From Mytilus californianus (Eukaryota > Mollusca > Bivalvia > Mytilida > Mytilidae), in the NCBI RefSeq assembly GCF_021869535.1, contig NW_026262712.1:99142140-99206139 (forward strand): 64,000 bases of DNA. Reading direction: 5' to 3'. Numbering within the stretch: the stretch's first letter is position 1; each line of letters starts with the position of its first letter. The notes under the pieces are model-generated. The model did no database searches and had not been told where the DNA came from. It saw nothing but the letters and a program-made list of their open reading frames with translations. Made by a program: the position numbers and the translations under genes. Below are positions 1-10,149 of the stretch, piece by piece.

Positions 1-79
1 CTAGTTATATTGACCATTGACCCATACTTTACGACTCCGACAAATGGTCAACATCCTATCATATATGACACCCAATAAA

Positions 80-102
80 TGGTCACCATTTGATGGTGAC
101 CA
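80..102. repeat. Short perfect hairpin
   Basis: TGGTCACCA and TGGTGACCA are reverse complements separated by the five bases TTTGA. Related GGTCAAC/GACCATT words lie on either side (1-130). No gene is visible in this edge stretch. It could be the end of another inverted-repeat element cut by the window edge. Confidence 0.5.
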
Positions 103-160
103 TAGTAGATGTTGAACATTTATCAGAGTATGTCACAGGTTATACTGTAGTTCTCATCTA

Positions 161-1029
161 TGGCGTGTCAAAAGTTACAATATTCATCTGTTCATATATG
201 TTCATAAAAACAAAACATATATTCAAAAAATAAAATATAAATAGATAAAATAATTATATGTTCATAAAATGAAATATATATGCATTCAAAACAAATGCGA
301 GTACTTCGGCTTCCTCCACCATAATAACAAACTTTCCGGTGTCCTAACACTCCCTTTGTGTTGTGTTAGGGATTGCCCGTGGTGTTGGGTTGTAAATAAG
401 TTATTGACACATCTCCATTAAACCTTAAATTAATTTAAAAAATCGGTGGAAACAGACAAACTGAAGAGATATCTGTAGATTGATCGCCAGATTAAAGACG
501 GAGCCACTTTAAGTTCCCATTCTAGTTTAAACTCCGGTCTGGGTCTCAGAGAGGTTTTATGAAGAGTGAAAATCACCCTTCTTATGTACTGAAATTTCCA
601 GAGCCCTAAGTCCCGATTGAACCCGGGACCTTCAGTACTGTAGACAACGGTCTTAACTACTGAGCTATGCCTTGTGTTGGTGCGCTAGAAATTACAAACA
701 AACAAACAAACAATAAACACCTTCAAGAGTTTCGTTAATTTTGTAACCAACATATATATTTTTTCATGGACATATATTATTTTATGAACACATACTTTGA
801 TTTTTTAAATGCACAATTTTTATGAACAATTATTTGTTTTTATTAGCATAGATTTAATTTCTATGCAGATATATTTCATTCTATGCACATATATTTATTT
901 ATATGCATATATAATTTATTTTATGAACACATATTTTGTTTTGAACATACATTAGTTTTGATGAACAATTATTTATTTTCATGAACATGTATTTTAATTT
1001 TGTTGAATATTGCAACGTTTGACACGCCA
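161..1029. mobile_element. TA-flanked terminal-inverted-repeat element (Tc1/mariner-type MITE) carrying a SINE
   Basis: The left end starts TGGCGTGTCAAAAGTTACAA and the right end is its reverse complement with two substitutions over about 26 bases (TGGCGTGTCAAACGTTGCAA read on the minus strand). Both ends are flanked by TA (159-160 and 1030-1031), the target-site duplication expected of Tc1/mariner transposases. The subterminal DNA is very AT-rich and repeats 'ATGAACATATATTT'-like words in both orientations. There is no transposase ORF, so it is non-autonomous. A tRNA-derived SINE (297-690) sits inside it, followed by a short (AAAC)n tract at about 690-712. It lies just downstream of gene 1's stop codon and could fall within that gene's 3' UTR. 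Confidence 0.75.
297..690 (-). mobile_element. tRNA-derived SINE nested in the MITE
   Basis: On the minus strand a tRNA-like head has an A box TAGCTCAGTAG (657-667) and a B box GGTTCAATC (615-623) about 33 bases apart, the geometry of an internal RNA polymerase III promoter. The T-arm stem TCCCG/CGGGA flanks the B box but the loop is off by a base, so this is a tRNA relic rather than a working tRNA. Further on, GGTGGAGGAAGCCGAAGTAC (301-320, minus) closely resembles the conserved core that many marine-invertebrate SINEs share (from memory). The 3' end appears cut near 297. Confidence 0.7.
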
Positions 1030-1153
1030 TATCCATCTTTGCTGTATTAATATGACTGAATTTTACATTTATATATCAGAATATATGAATACTTGTCCAA
1101 TTTATCAACACAATAACACCATTGTTGTGTGATGAATAATGAAAGGACGTTAT

Positions 1154-2001
1154 CTACAAAAGGGTACTCATAGCGTCTTTTGGAATTACTGTAATTTCTT
1201 GAAATCTGTCAATTTCCGGATAACGATTCGTTGCATTATTATCTGGTAATTTGGCTTGTTCAGTAAAACTTAAAGATTTAGATTCCTGTGGATAGTCCAA
1301 GGTTAAGTCGTCGGTAGACTTATTTTGGCTAGAAATTGTAGGAATATATATGTTCATGCATGCGTCTGTAATTTCTTGTGCCAGACATGCTGTTTCTATT
1401 TCACTTGAAGTTGGTATGTCAGCAAATGTATTCTTGCGTATGGAAAAACTCGGTTCACAATTTCCTTGTTCGGTATGACTAGTATGGCATTCAAAATCAT
1501 TTATATTCTGAAGACCTTCATTTGATGTTAGACAGTAAATGTGCCTATTTTCTAAGCTTTCGACGGTTTTAATTATCTGATAAGGATTCAAATAGTTGTC
1601 ATCGTCTATAACCTGAAGGTATAAGTTATCCGGAGAATTTGCAGAACTGCTGTGTGACGACGGATGGCTCATTTTTGAACTTAGGGAGCCGCTACATTTT
1701 AGTTGTTCAACATTTGATACGTCTGACTCTCGTATTTGAATAAAGCTGAGAACTTCCGGAAGCATTTCAGACTCATTTATCGACTCGTAGTCTTGTATAT
1801 CGTATTCCTCAGACACCCTAATAATGGATGAAGAGTGACCAGTTAATCCTAGTGCCACATTCGACTGAACACCGGCTTGGCTTCTTTTTGAATCAGTAGT
1901 TCGGCATTTAAAACATTTCAATATAATAGACGCAAATAAAAAACACAATCCCACTATAAGACAACCTCCAATTACACCGTAGTTGTTTAACACTAAAAGT
2001 C
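1154..2001 (-). CDS. Gene 1, exon 5 (last): transmembrane segment and long cytoplasmic tail of an Ig-like receptor
   Basis: This is the terminal exon of a five-exon type I membrane protein. It follows the acceptor TTTTGTAG and is entered in phase 1, so the split codon with exon 4 is GGA (Gly). About 10 residues in, a hydrophobic helix of roughly 22 residues (VIGGCLIVGLCFLFASIIL) is followed by a basic, cysteine-containing stop-transfer region (KCFKCR). The cytoplasmic tail is about 245 residues, rich in Ser, Thr, Asp and Glu. It has several tyrosines in YxxI/V contexts: YESI, then YLQV and YQII nine residues apart with acidic residues between, an ITAM-like arrangement. 'YLNPYQ' also occurs in tails of other bivalve receptors (from memory). 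The stop is TAG at 1154-1156. The role, signalling from an extracellular Ig-like domain, is inferred from architecture; no ligand can be named. Confidence 0.72.
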
Positions 2002-2466
2002 CTACAAAATATGTATAATGTACACTTGCATAATGTTAATATTTGCCACTGGACGTTAAGCAACCAACAATCAATCAATCATAATGTTAATGAATAAGTA
2101 AAATTATTAAGATGCATATTTGTGTAATTGTATTATCATATATATACAAGAACATCCTCTGGTCTGTCGTAACAACTTAAATACGCACATTCCACATGAA
2201 AGCCTGATACCCTTGCAAAACAAAGCTATTGTCTTGACTGTAATTTAATGACCAGCAAATCCTCTAGATTAATACAATATTGTTATATCCTTTACATTAG
2301 TTTGCAGTAGTTGCTCATTAGATTTCATTCATAATGATTATATGGAAAAGGTTGAATGGATGCTGCATTGGAAAGTAATGTTGAATTGTACACAGTAATA
2401 ATAACGCCTTGTCAAATAAAAAAATTTTATAAAAAGATTGAAATGGAAATAGGTAAAGCAATATTG
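2002..2466. other. Gene 1 intron 4, 5'-proximal unique part
   Basis: AT-rich intronic DNA with no exon or repeat that I recognise. A short (CAAT)n tract is at about 2,066-2,085. Confidence 0.5.
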
Positions 2467-2827
2467 GCGAAATATACCAAAATGAACCTTCAAACTGACA
2501 AGTCGAAAACAAACTGACAAAGCCCTGGGAAAGCACAAACAACGACCAAAAGACAGACAACAGTACACAAAACACAACATAGAAAACTAATATTATCTGG
2601 TTTTAAAGTTTGTTAAAGGCTAATGAACTATCGCGTTTGTTAGCTATTGTTTTTTTTTCATGTGCTGACTGGGAAAAAGTTATAAATTAGTCATTAGTTT
2701 TCTATGTTCTGTTTTGAATATTGTTGTATGTCGTTTGGTCCTTTTCTTTTTCTGCCATGGCGTTGTCAGTTTATTTTCGACTTATGAGTTTGAATGTCCC
2801 TTTGGTATCTTTCGCCTTAAAATAATT
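2467..2827. repeat. Inverted pair of retroelement 3'-end fragments
   Basis: About 2,467-2,590 matches the 3' end of the retroelement better preserved at 14,346-14,935 (CGAAAACAAACTGACAA, then AACATAGAAAACTAA). About 2,691-2,827 carries the same sequence in opposite orientation (TTAGTTTTCTATGTTCTG to TTTGGTATCTTTCGCC). The two form an inverted repeat of roughly 115 bases around a 100-base spacer, so the region can fold into a long hairpin. The copies differ from each other, which points to two separate old insertions or an old inversion. Confidence 0.6.
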
Positions 2828-2994
2828 TTACAATATGTTGATCTTACCTAATGTTAATGTCAAGCCTAGTAAGGTAACAACTGCGTATTATTGCAAAAAG
2901 TACTGGTTATGAAAGGATTAACTAACCTAAAATATGTTATGGATACAAAGAAAGAAAAAGCACCAACGAAATTGCGCAAGTACTCACTACTAAC

Positions 2995-3054
2995 CTGAAT
3001 TGCTGCTTTCCCTCTCAGTGTTGGTGTTTTGCAATGTTTGTTTACTTGTGGAAT
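2995..3054 (-). CDS. Gene 1, exon 4: Ser/Thr/Asn-rich stalk
   Basis: A 60-base exon lies between the acceptor TTTTCAG and the donor GTTAGT on the minus strand. Only the phase 1 frame is open. It encodes about 20 residues (STSKQTLQNTNTERESSNS between split codons) and leaves in phase 1, matching exon 5. The composition (Ser, Thr, Asn, Gln, no hydrophobic stretch) is that of a flexible extracellular stalk next to the membrane and is suited to O-glycosylation. A symmetric 1-1 exon can be skipped without breaking the frame, so stalk-length isoforms are possible. Confidence 0.62.
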
Positions 3055-3757
3055 CTGAAAAGAACAATATACTATGAAATTTACTTTTAAAAAGTGCAAA
3101 ATACTACGCCTCGATGTCCTTCCTTATCTTAGTTCCATTAAACCTAATATATATTCTAAACTGTTTGTTTGTTAATCATTTTAGTGGTACTGTATTTGTC
3201 TATTTTCAAATTCTATTATGCATTTTTAGGACGATATCATTTTTAATTAGTATTTGACAATTAAAATAGTGCACAGCAAGGGACATACGTGTAGCACTCT
3301 GCCAATACATACAATTGTTTATTTCGAGTGAATATTACGAATCGAAATTGTTTTGGTCATGGAAACAGAGGAATGACAGGTGTTTAATATCAATTGGGTT
3401 TTAGATTCAGTGGTATTTGGAGAGAAAACTCATTATGGAACGGACCTTACACATTTATATTTGTATATAAGTTTTAAGAAGTTACAACAAACCCTGAAAG
3501 CATCAGTGAAGATGTTTGTACATGGTTTCCTTGGCTGTTAAAAGCCCGTTTAAAGACATGAAAGCATATTTCTGATTTCTTTCTGAACCGTCAGTTTAGG
3601 ACGTGGTTATTTTACAATTAGATCCTTGTCCGTATGATCAAAATTAATTTTAACATTCTCATCTAATATCTTTTTTCTTTATTTCACATGTTTCCTACCT
3701 CGTGGACGGTGTCTTTTCGTTCCACCGTAGGTGTACGATAACTATTTTACTTACTAG
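3055..3757. other. Gene 1 intron, no recognised content
   Basis: AT-rich sequence with no exon, ORF or repeat that I can support. Confidence 0.5.
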
Positions 3758-5003
3758 TATTCAGTGTATCCAATGTTGTAGAAAGGCTAAATATATTATC
3801 TGAAGTAATGCGTAAAGGCACACGATCTTCTTCAGTAAACCATTTTCGGTTTTTATCTAAAAATAACAAGTATATTTACTAGTGCTAAGACAACACGACA
3901 TTTTGCAGGTGGTTACCTTCCATGAAAATAAATATGTGTCCTTTAAAATATTATATTTATAAAATTTAAAAATAGCATAGCATTTTTAGCACATTTTATT
4001 TACATTGAAACACTTTATCTTATTATCTCCCGTGTGGTAGGCACTAGAACACATTTCTGTTATCTGATTTAAAGTTTGTTAAAGGCGTAAGAACTGTCGC
4101 TTTTGTACCTTTTCTGGATGTGACTAGTGGAAGGATGTTGACAATAATTATGTTGTTTGGACCTAATGTGGAAACTTATTAAAGATACCAGGCTTATCAT
4201 TTGTTACGCCAGCCTGACGTGGCGTCTAAATAAGGCCCATCAATTTAACTCTAATAAAAATTGTTTTGGCTAGCCTAACATTACAAAGGATCTTAAATTA
4301 CTTAAATTGCTTCATATCAAACCCTTAAATTATTTGCAGGAAATTTCATAAACGTTTACAGGCATTCTGATTGTGTTGCGTATTCAATGTATCCAATGTT
4401 GTAGAAAGGCTAAATATATTATCTGAAGTAATGCGTAAAGGCACACGATCTTCTCCAGTAAACCATTTTCGGTTTTTATCTAAAAATAACAAGTATATTT
4501 ACTAGTGCAAAGACAACACGACATTTTGCAGGTGGTTACCTTCCATGAAAATAAATATGTGTCCTTTAAAATATTCTATCTATAAAATCTAACAATAGCA
4601 TAGCATTTTTAGCACATTTTATTTACATTGAAACACTTTAGCTTATTATATCCCGTGTGGTAGGCACTAGAACACATTTCTGTTATATGATTTAAAGTTT
4701 GTTAAAGGCGTAAGAACTATCGCTTTTGTACCTTTTCTGGATGTGATTAGTGGAAGGATGTTGACAATAATTATGTTGTTTGGACCTAATGTGGAAACTT
4801 ATTAAAGATACCAGGCTTATCATTTGTTACGTCAGACTGACGTGGCGTCTAAATAAGGCCCATCAATTTAACTCTAATAAAAATTGTTTTGGCTAGCCTA
4901 ACATTACAAAGGATCTTAAATTACTAAAATTGCTTCATATCAAACCCTTAAATTATTTGCAGGAAATTTCATAAACGTTTACAGGCATTCTGATTGTGTT
5001 GCG
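3758..5003. repeat. Recent tandem duplication, 623 bp unit, two copies
   Basis: Copy 1 runs 3,758-4,380 and copy 2 runs 4,381-about 5,003. Both start TATTC(A/G)TGTATCCAATG, near 'TGTTGTAGAAAGG', and end 'GATTGTGTTGCGTA'. Only scattered substitutions separate them. Each unit contains 'TTTAAAGTTTGTTAAAGGC', which also appears once at 2,603, and a degenerate copy of the dispersed 'CAGGCTTATCATTTGTTACG' repeat. No coding sequence is seen. This lies inside the long intron 3 of gene 1. Confidence 0.9.
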
Positions 5004-5362
5004 TAATTGTACGGTACATTTTCCATAGATATTAAATCGCATAATGTTATGTATACATGTAATTACCAGAAGTGCAAAGAAACATTTTCCCTGATACTGA
5101 ACTGTATAATACATGGATTTTTTTAAAGACTTTAACAAAGGTTACCACGAGATTGATCCGTTGTTAAATTTATGCTGTAAGGGAACTACCTTTTTTGCAT
5201 TAAAGTTTCAGCTATGGCGTCTAATACGACTGATCTCAAACTGACTACCTACTTATACAACTTATCTTTGTATTATCTGATATTGGACAATGTAATCGCA
5301 GTTCGTCCAAATTTATTTGAAGTTAAGACAAAAGAGCTATGACTGCTTTCAATTGAGCAATT
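5004..5362. other. Intronic sequence, nothing recognised
   Basis: AT-rich DNA. The short open frames here show no protein-like composition or splice context. Confidence 0.4.
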
Positions 5363-6250
5363 TAAAAGAGGGACGAAAGATACCAGAGGGACAGTCAAAC
5401 TCATAGATCGAAAACAAACTGACAACGCCATGGCCAAAAATAAAAAGACAAATAGACAAATAATAGTACAGATGACACAACATAGAAAACTAAAGACCAA
5501 GCAACACGAACCCCACCAAAAACTGGGAGTGATCTCAGGTACTCCGGAAGGGTAAGCAGATCCTGCTCCAAATGTGGCACCCGTCGTGTTGCTTATGTTA
5601 TTACAAATCCGGTAAATAGTCTAATTCGGTAGGTCACATTCGTGAAAAGGGAAGGGTATTGCAGTTACGACATTAGGAACGTATCCGATATCATATCTCA
5701 GGTTGTGAGTAAAACCAGTAACCTCTAGTAAAATTGTTCTTAATCCTTATAATTCTTAATCCAAATATTGACGGGACGCACAATATCAGATATGTTCCTT
5801 ATGTCGTAACTGCAATACCCTTCCAACAGTTTACCAAATGAAATAAAAATGAGTAATACACTTGTATCTTTTAAAACAAAATGTTACAAATTTGTCATCA
5901 ATTGTGCAAATTAATATGCTTTTTCATTATTATCTAGATGCAATTGTATATTGTGTATAATATATCATTATAATATTGTATGTACTTATAAATATGTTAT
6001 TATTATTTTGAGGACTCTCAGGAAAATTAGTTTTAACTAATGGGATTATCCTTTTGAAATAAAGATTATTTATTTGTTTTATTTATTTATATGTGGAACG
6101 GTTATTCCATAACGGTCAACCAACTCGTGATGGCGTCCGTAAAATTTACGAAGGGATAATTTTAACTTAGAAAGCAATGGACGGATGAATTAGTGGTGTT
6201 CCTCCTTCACTGTGATCTATTCATGCGCGGTACACATGCATGAGATTCAG
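5363..6250 (-). mobile_element. 5'-truncated retroelement copy, interrupted by inverted repeats
   Basis: 5,363-5,693 matches the 3' end of the 14,346-14,935 element in the same orientation, including CGAAAACAAACTGACAACGC and the 'ACCCCACCAAAAACTGGG' region. The match resumes at about 6,092 with CGGTTATTCCATAACGGTC and continues to about 6,180. Some 400 bases (5,694-6,091) are therefore inserted relative to the 14.6 kb copy. The inserted piece holds the left arm of an inverted repeat described separately and an inverted second copy of the adjacent 'AAGGGTATTGCAGTTACGAC' sequence. The coding part is degraded. Confidence 0.65.
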
Positions 6251-6645
6251 GGGTTCCAAGCAAATTGAAATAGAAAAAAAAACTAAATACATAACATAAG
6301 TAGCCAGTAAAAAGAAAACATGTTAATTAAATATTGCGAATATTTGGATTAAGAATTATAAGGATTAAGAACAATTTTACTAGAGGTTACTGGTGTGACT
6401 CACAAACAACATTTATGAATTTCAGAAAGTCAATCTGGCGGCTTACTCCTTAGTTACGACATGTCATTTTCCAATTGATGGAATTGTAGCCAATGAACAA
6501 AAACAGTTGTTAATAATAAATTGCGAATAATTGGGTTAAGAATTATAACGTTTAAGCACAATTTTTTCTAGAGGATATTGACGGGACGCACAAACTTTAC
6601 ATAAAAGTTCTTTGGACTTTTATTTAGTTTGTGAGTTAATCGTCC
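5701..6645. repeat. Inverted-repeat complex (three related arms)
   Basis: 5,701-5,767 (ACCAGTAACCTCTAGTAAAA and onward) is nearly the exact reverse complement of 6,335-6,405, about 65 bases. A third, more diverged arm lies at 6,523-6,580 in the same orientation as the second. The word ATTGACGGGACGCACAA follows arm 1 (about 5,767) and arm 3 (about 6,577). This looks like a decayed inverted-repeat transposon, or two nested copies, inserted into the retroelement fragment. Confidence 0.65.
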
Positions 6646-7109
6646 CAGTTTACACATCAATAACCCTAGAAAAATGTGTTTAATCCTATAGTATATACAA
6701 AAACCAACCAAATGTGGAAGTTTTATGTCGCGACGCTATCAAGTTATTTGTTAAAACGATGCTACAAAACAAAGTCTGGATACCCACAAAGAACAACATG
6801 AAATGCGGAAGCGATACAAGTTTAACCAACAATATGTGGAGTTTATTTAGGTTTACCTACTCAGTCGAGGCAAAGCCCAGTGATCATACGAGAAATCCGT
6901 CCATGAATCTGACCAGATATATATTTTCTTTTGAAAATGCCTATACCAAGTTAGGATCAAGACAGTTGTTTTTCATTGTTTCGTTGGTTAATATAGTCGA
7001 GGGTTTGCTTTTGTCAGGTTTTATGGACTTCCCCTTATTGAATTTACCTTGGAGTTCGGTATTTCTGTTTATACTTTTATATGGAAGGGTGGACGAAACC
7101 ATAAAATGA
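6646..7109 (+). repeat. Retroelement-derived fragment ending in the 'GFMDFP.LNLPWSSVFL' repeat
   Basis: The 6,714-7,109 open frame (131 residues) begins with TTG rather than ATG and ends in GFMDFPLLNLPWSSVFLF. That sequence recurs, degraded, at 28,100-28,230, 56,640-56,735 and 58,690-58,815. I read it as a relic of a dispersed retroelement, not a host gene. The first 90 residues match nothing I recognise. Confidence 0.5.
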
Positions 7110-7775
7110 CAAGTTTAGTCTTATACATACAACCTATGTTGCCTCAAAGTGTGAATTCTAGTGATAATATCTGTTGTGAATTAATGGCATACGATATATT
7201 ATTTCGTATATAAATATATATAATTATGTAGTCCGGAATTTATTTATAAAACTACTGTAATTATTCTTTACCCCTTAAGAAAGAAAACATATTCGTAATG
7301 AAACACCTCAGCAGGTAGAGTAATTTAAACTAAAGGTTTTGCATTCAAATGTCATCAACATTTAACTTAAAATCTTAGATCATGCGTTTACAAGGACTTT
7401 AAACTATGCAATAAAATCGTTGTGTATTTAGGTTTTGTTTTTTGGTGCAGTCTGAAATTTTTTGTCGTACAATACATTTTTTTTTAATTAGAAGCTCTCT
7501 TCTTTAAAGAATAAAACTCATTCAAGGATACCAGAATTATTCGTATGACAGACATATGCTCTGTACATCACCCCCGGTGACGAAGAATCAGGCAGTGATG
7601 GCAACGATCAGTGGTTGTGAAACCTCACCAAAGATACTAGGCTTATAATTTAGTACGCCAGACGGGCGTTCCGTCTACACTGGCTCTAGAATCAAACAAG
7701 TTTCATCCAATCGTCTTTTATACATATGCTACACCTTGTAGGACTATAAACTCTAACTACATACTTGTGTTGCAG
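7110..7775. other. Gene 1 intron with a dispersed-repeat fragment
   Basis: The stretch is mostly unrecognised AT-rich DNA. About 7,625-7,690 carries a degenerate 'AGTACGCCAGACGGGCGTTC' segment, the mussel dispersed repeat also seen at 4,205, 15,440 and 31,830-31,910. Confidence 0.5.
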
Positions 7776-7835
7776 AATGCTTCTGATAATTGCAGCTGCT
7801 CAAGTTTCAATTTGATAAATTATCCAGCTAGCAAC
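7776..7835 (+). CDS. Possible plus-strand exon (60 bases), Cys/Ser/Asn-rich
   Basis: Sixty bases between a good acceptor (TTGTGTTGCAG) and a strong donor (GTAAGT) are open in one frame only, phase 0 on both sides: NASDNCSCSSFNLINYPASN. The composition is protein-like, with two close cysteines and an NAS glycosylation site. No partner exon is visible on this strand, and it sits inside an intron of gene 1 on the opposite strand. It may belong to an unrecognised gene, an inverted relic of one, or chance. Confidence 0.25.
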
Positions 7836-8566
7836 GTAAGTATTGATGACCATGTCATTGACAATAAAAATTCTCAAGGCATGTTTTAACAACAAGACAG
7901 ACATACCCTGTGCATTGTATTAAACTACATGTTCGAAAACTTGACAGAAATTCCTTTAAACTGACATGATTAGTATGCTTGATTTTGCATTATGGCAATA
8001 TGTTTGTTTCGTTTGAGGGACGTGGTTTTATCATTGAATATTTAAAGGGTTGTTAACTATGTTGCTCGCATTAATCTTATTGAACATGAAATAAGGGAGA
8101 CTACTATTACATCTAGGTCTGCTTCACATGATGACTTATTTTGAATGCACGATAAAGATGGTCCGTTTGGACTGAGCTTTCCAACGAAAGAGATGTCCGA
8201 TTCCTATGTAGCAATACTCTAGCACCCTTCATACATGGTTGATATGTCTTTAAGTTTACATTGCATTATATCATTTTTGCCCCTTCCCATATTCTCCTTT
8301 TCTGTGTGCATGGCAGTGCATTTTCAATGTGTTAAGTTTGCAAGACATTTTTTCACGAACTTATTCTCTGCATTAATGGTTAGTTTTCTTTATTTTAATA
8401 TCATCTGTGTGCAATATGTCAAAACTTAGATCGCTTGCTTTCAGACGAACAACATCACGACGGTGGACTTTGTTCTAATTAAGAGTTGTCGTAAAATTGA
8501 CCTTTTCGTAACGTTGTTGTAACTGAAAGGTTTCATAACGATGTGTTTGATTACGTTATAACTTAC
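7836..8566. other. Gene 1 intron, nothing recognised
   Basis: AT-rich sequence. The 64-codon open frame at 8,235-8,429 is hydrophobic but has no signal suggesting expression. Confidence 0.4.
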
Positions 8567-8659
8567 CAGTAAAGGCCTCCAAAGTGTGCAATTTTGCAGT
8601 ACGGCTATATTTATTATTCAAAGTAGTATATATCAAATGATGTTCCCGAATAGGTCTTT
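8567..8659 (-). CDS. Gene 1, exon 3: extracellular linker/stalk
   Basis: This is a 93-base minus-strand exon with a textbook acceptor (TCTGTATTTTTCAG) and donor (GTAAGT). Only phase 1 is open and the exon leaves in phase 1, so it joins exons 2 and 4 without a frame change. It encodes about 31 residues beginning RPIREHHLIYTTLNNKYS and ending HTLEAFT. There is no cysteine and no membrane helix. Its position between the Ig-like exon and the Ser/Thr-rich exon makes it a membrane-proximal linker. The frame, splice sites and phase agree with both neighbours; expression is not shown. Confidence 0.6.
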
Positions 8660-9798
8660 CTGAAAAATACAGATATATTTACTAAAGAATAAAAATACTC
8701 AAGTTCTTTAGTGTATACATAATATACGACTTAAGTATGTGATTTATTTAACGTATTTCTCCTGATTTGACAATTTTGTGTACTGATCATATGAAAAACT
8801 AACACAATATCGTCGTCATATTTTTTTCCGATATGAATAACACTTTTGAACGATGTTGTTATAGAATAATTAATAATGATGGTAAAAATATTTCCAATAG
8901 TATTGATAATAAAAATTATAATAACAAAAATAATGATCAGCAGAAAAATAAGAACATCAATGAAAAGTAAATAATGTGTAAAGTTCTTGATTGTTTTGTG
9001 TTTTGGTTATATTCATTTGTTAACTGCTAGGATATTATCAGGATAATTTGCGAAATAATGTTGAACATTTTACTCATTAAAAAATCCAAAATGAAGCATA
9101 ATTATTATAGCTTAAAGTGCAAACAAATATAATGTTTTGACACTGGCCTTTAAAAAGGTTGAAATAAGGCAACAATTTGGATATAAATTGATATTGGTAC
9201 TCTAAAACTAAGATAAAGTTAGCGTTGGTCCACGACTTGTGGAGTCACCATATTTAACACTATCGTTTTGTTTTAAAATTCAACTATAAAATAATAGGAT
9301 ATATGTGAAATTTACTGGATACTTCAACGACAGATTTTTCTACCATTTTGACATTGTGATCTTCGTATACCTGAACCTACAAATGTATAATCATATCTTT
9401 CAATTGTGGTTTTAGACGTATAATTTGCATCTCATAATTGTTTTAATTCTATATTTATCTGAAGGTTTATTACTGTGTAAGTTTGGTGTTGATTATAACG
9501 CCTAGGTGCGCTTAATTATGCCACTGTATTATACAATCATATCTGCCTATATGTCGATTTTGGCGCTAAGTGGCTCTGAAAGATACTGATTTTGTCAGTC
9601 TCTTGGTATATTCACTAAGATTTAAAACACTCTGAATTATGTCATAAGCAGGACAAGATCTGTTGTTTCTTTTTTCCCGCAGGCATATTTGTCAAGAAAA
9701 CACATTTCCTTTCTTTTAACTACTCTTAGAAATAAATGTTATATACTTGCTTGGTCCTATATATTTTAAAACACGTCTTTAAAAATTATAATACTCAC
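8660..9798. other. Gene 1 intron 2
   Basis: AT-rich DNA. A 61-base open segment at 9,316-9,376 (minus) has splice-like ends but the wrong phase for this gene. No repeat was recognised. Confidence 0.45.
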
Positions 9799-10149
9799 CA
9801 TATGATTTAATATTTACATTTTTTGTCTGGGAAACCTCTTTATTCATTTTAAATGTCATGGAACATGTTATATCTACATTTTCAATTCCCCTATCAACAT
9901 AAATCTTTGACGAGTATATTTTTCCATCGTCTGAACAATTACAGGCACTTGATAAACAGGGGGACCTGGTAATTGCTGAGAAACAACTAGTATTATGTCT
10001 TCTAATAATATCTGAGGTAACTCCATTTACAAGAAATTCAGCAGTTCTTCCATGCGGTACAACATCAGCTGAACACATGACCCAAATATTGCGACCAGGT
10101 CTGGCATGCTTCAGTATATCAAGCTTGAGCTTGCTGGAGAATGCAAAGT
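9799..10149 (-). CDS. Gene 1, exon 2: cysteine-rich Ig-like extracellular domain
   Basis: A 351-base (117-codon) minus-strand exon lies between the acceptor CTTATCTGTTTTCCAG and the donor GTGAGT, phase 1 on both sides, which is typical of single-exon Ig domains. After DFAFSSKLKLDILKHARPG comes IWVMC (first Ig cysteine); the second candidate is VDITCSMTF near the end. The usual core tryptophan seems replaced by the Phe of AEFLVNG. Four extra cysteines cluster in the middle (TSCFS, SPCLSSACNC). NTS and NCS are potential N-glycosylation sites. An alternative start in the same frame at 10,201 (MSLHFSACTVITLICFP) also resembles a signal peptide, but its hydrophobic end is the polypyrimidine tract translated, so the spliced exon 1 at 13,781 is preferred. 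The family call rests on general pattern, so 'Ig-like' is moderate confidence. Confidence 0.62.

Noticed and set aside
2318-2580. 80-85 codon hydrophobic frames on the minus strand
   Set aside because: They lie in retroelement 3' UTR fragments; similar frames recur wherever that repeat occurs (5,273, 14,276, 30,370).
9316-9376. 61-base minus-strand segment (VQVYEDHNVKMVEKSVVEVS) between TTTGTAG and GTAAAT
   Set aside because: Protein-like, but its entry phase (0) does not fit the phase 1 exons on either side, and the donor is weak.
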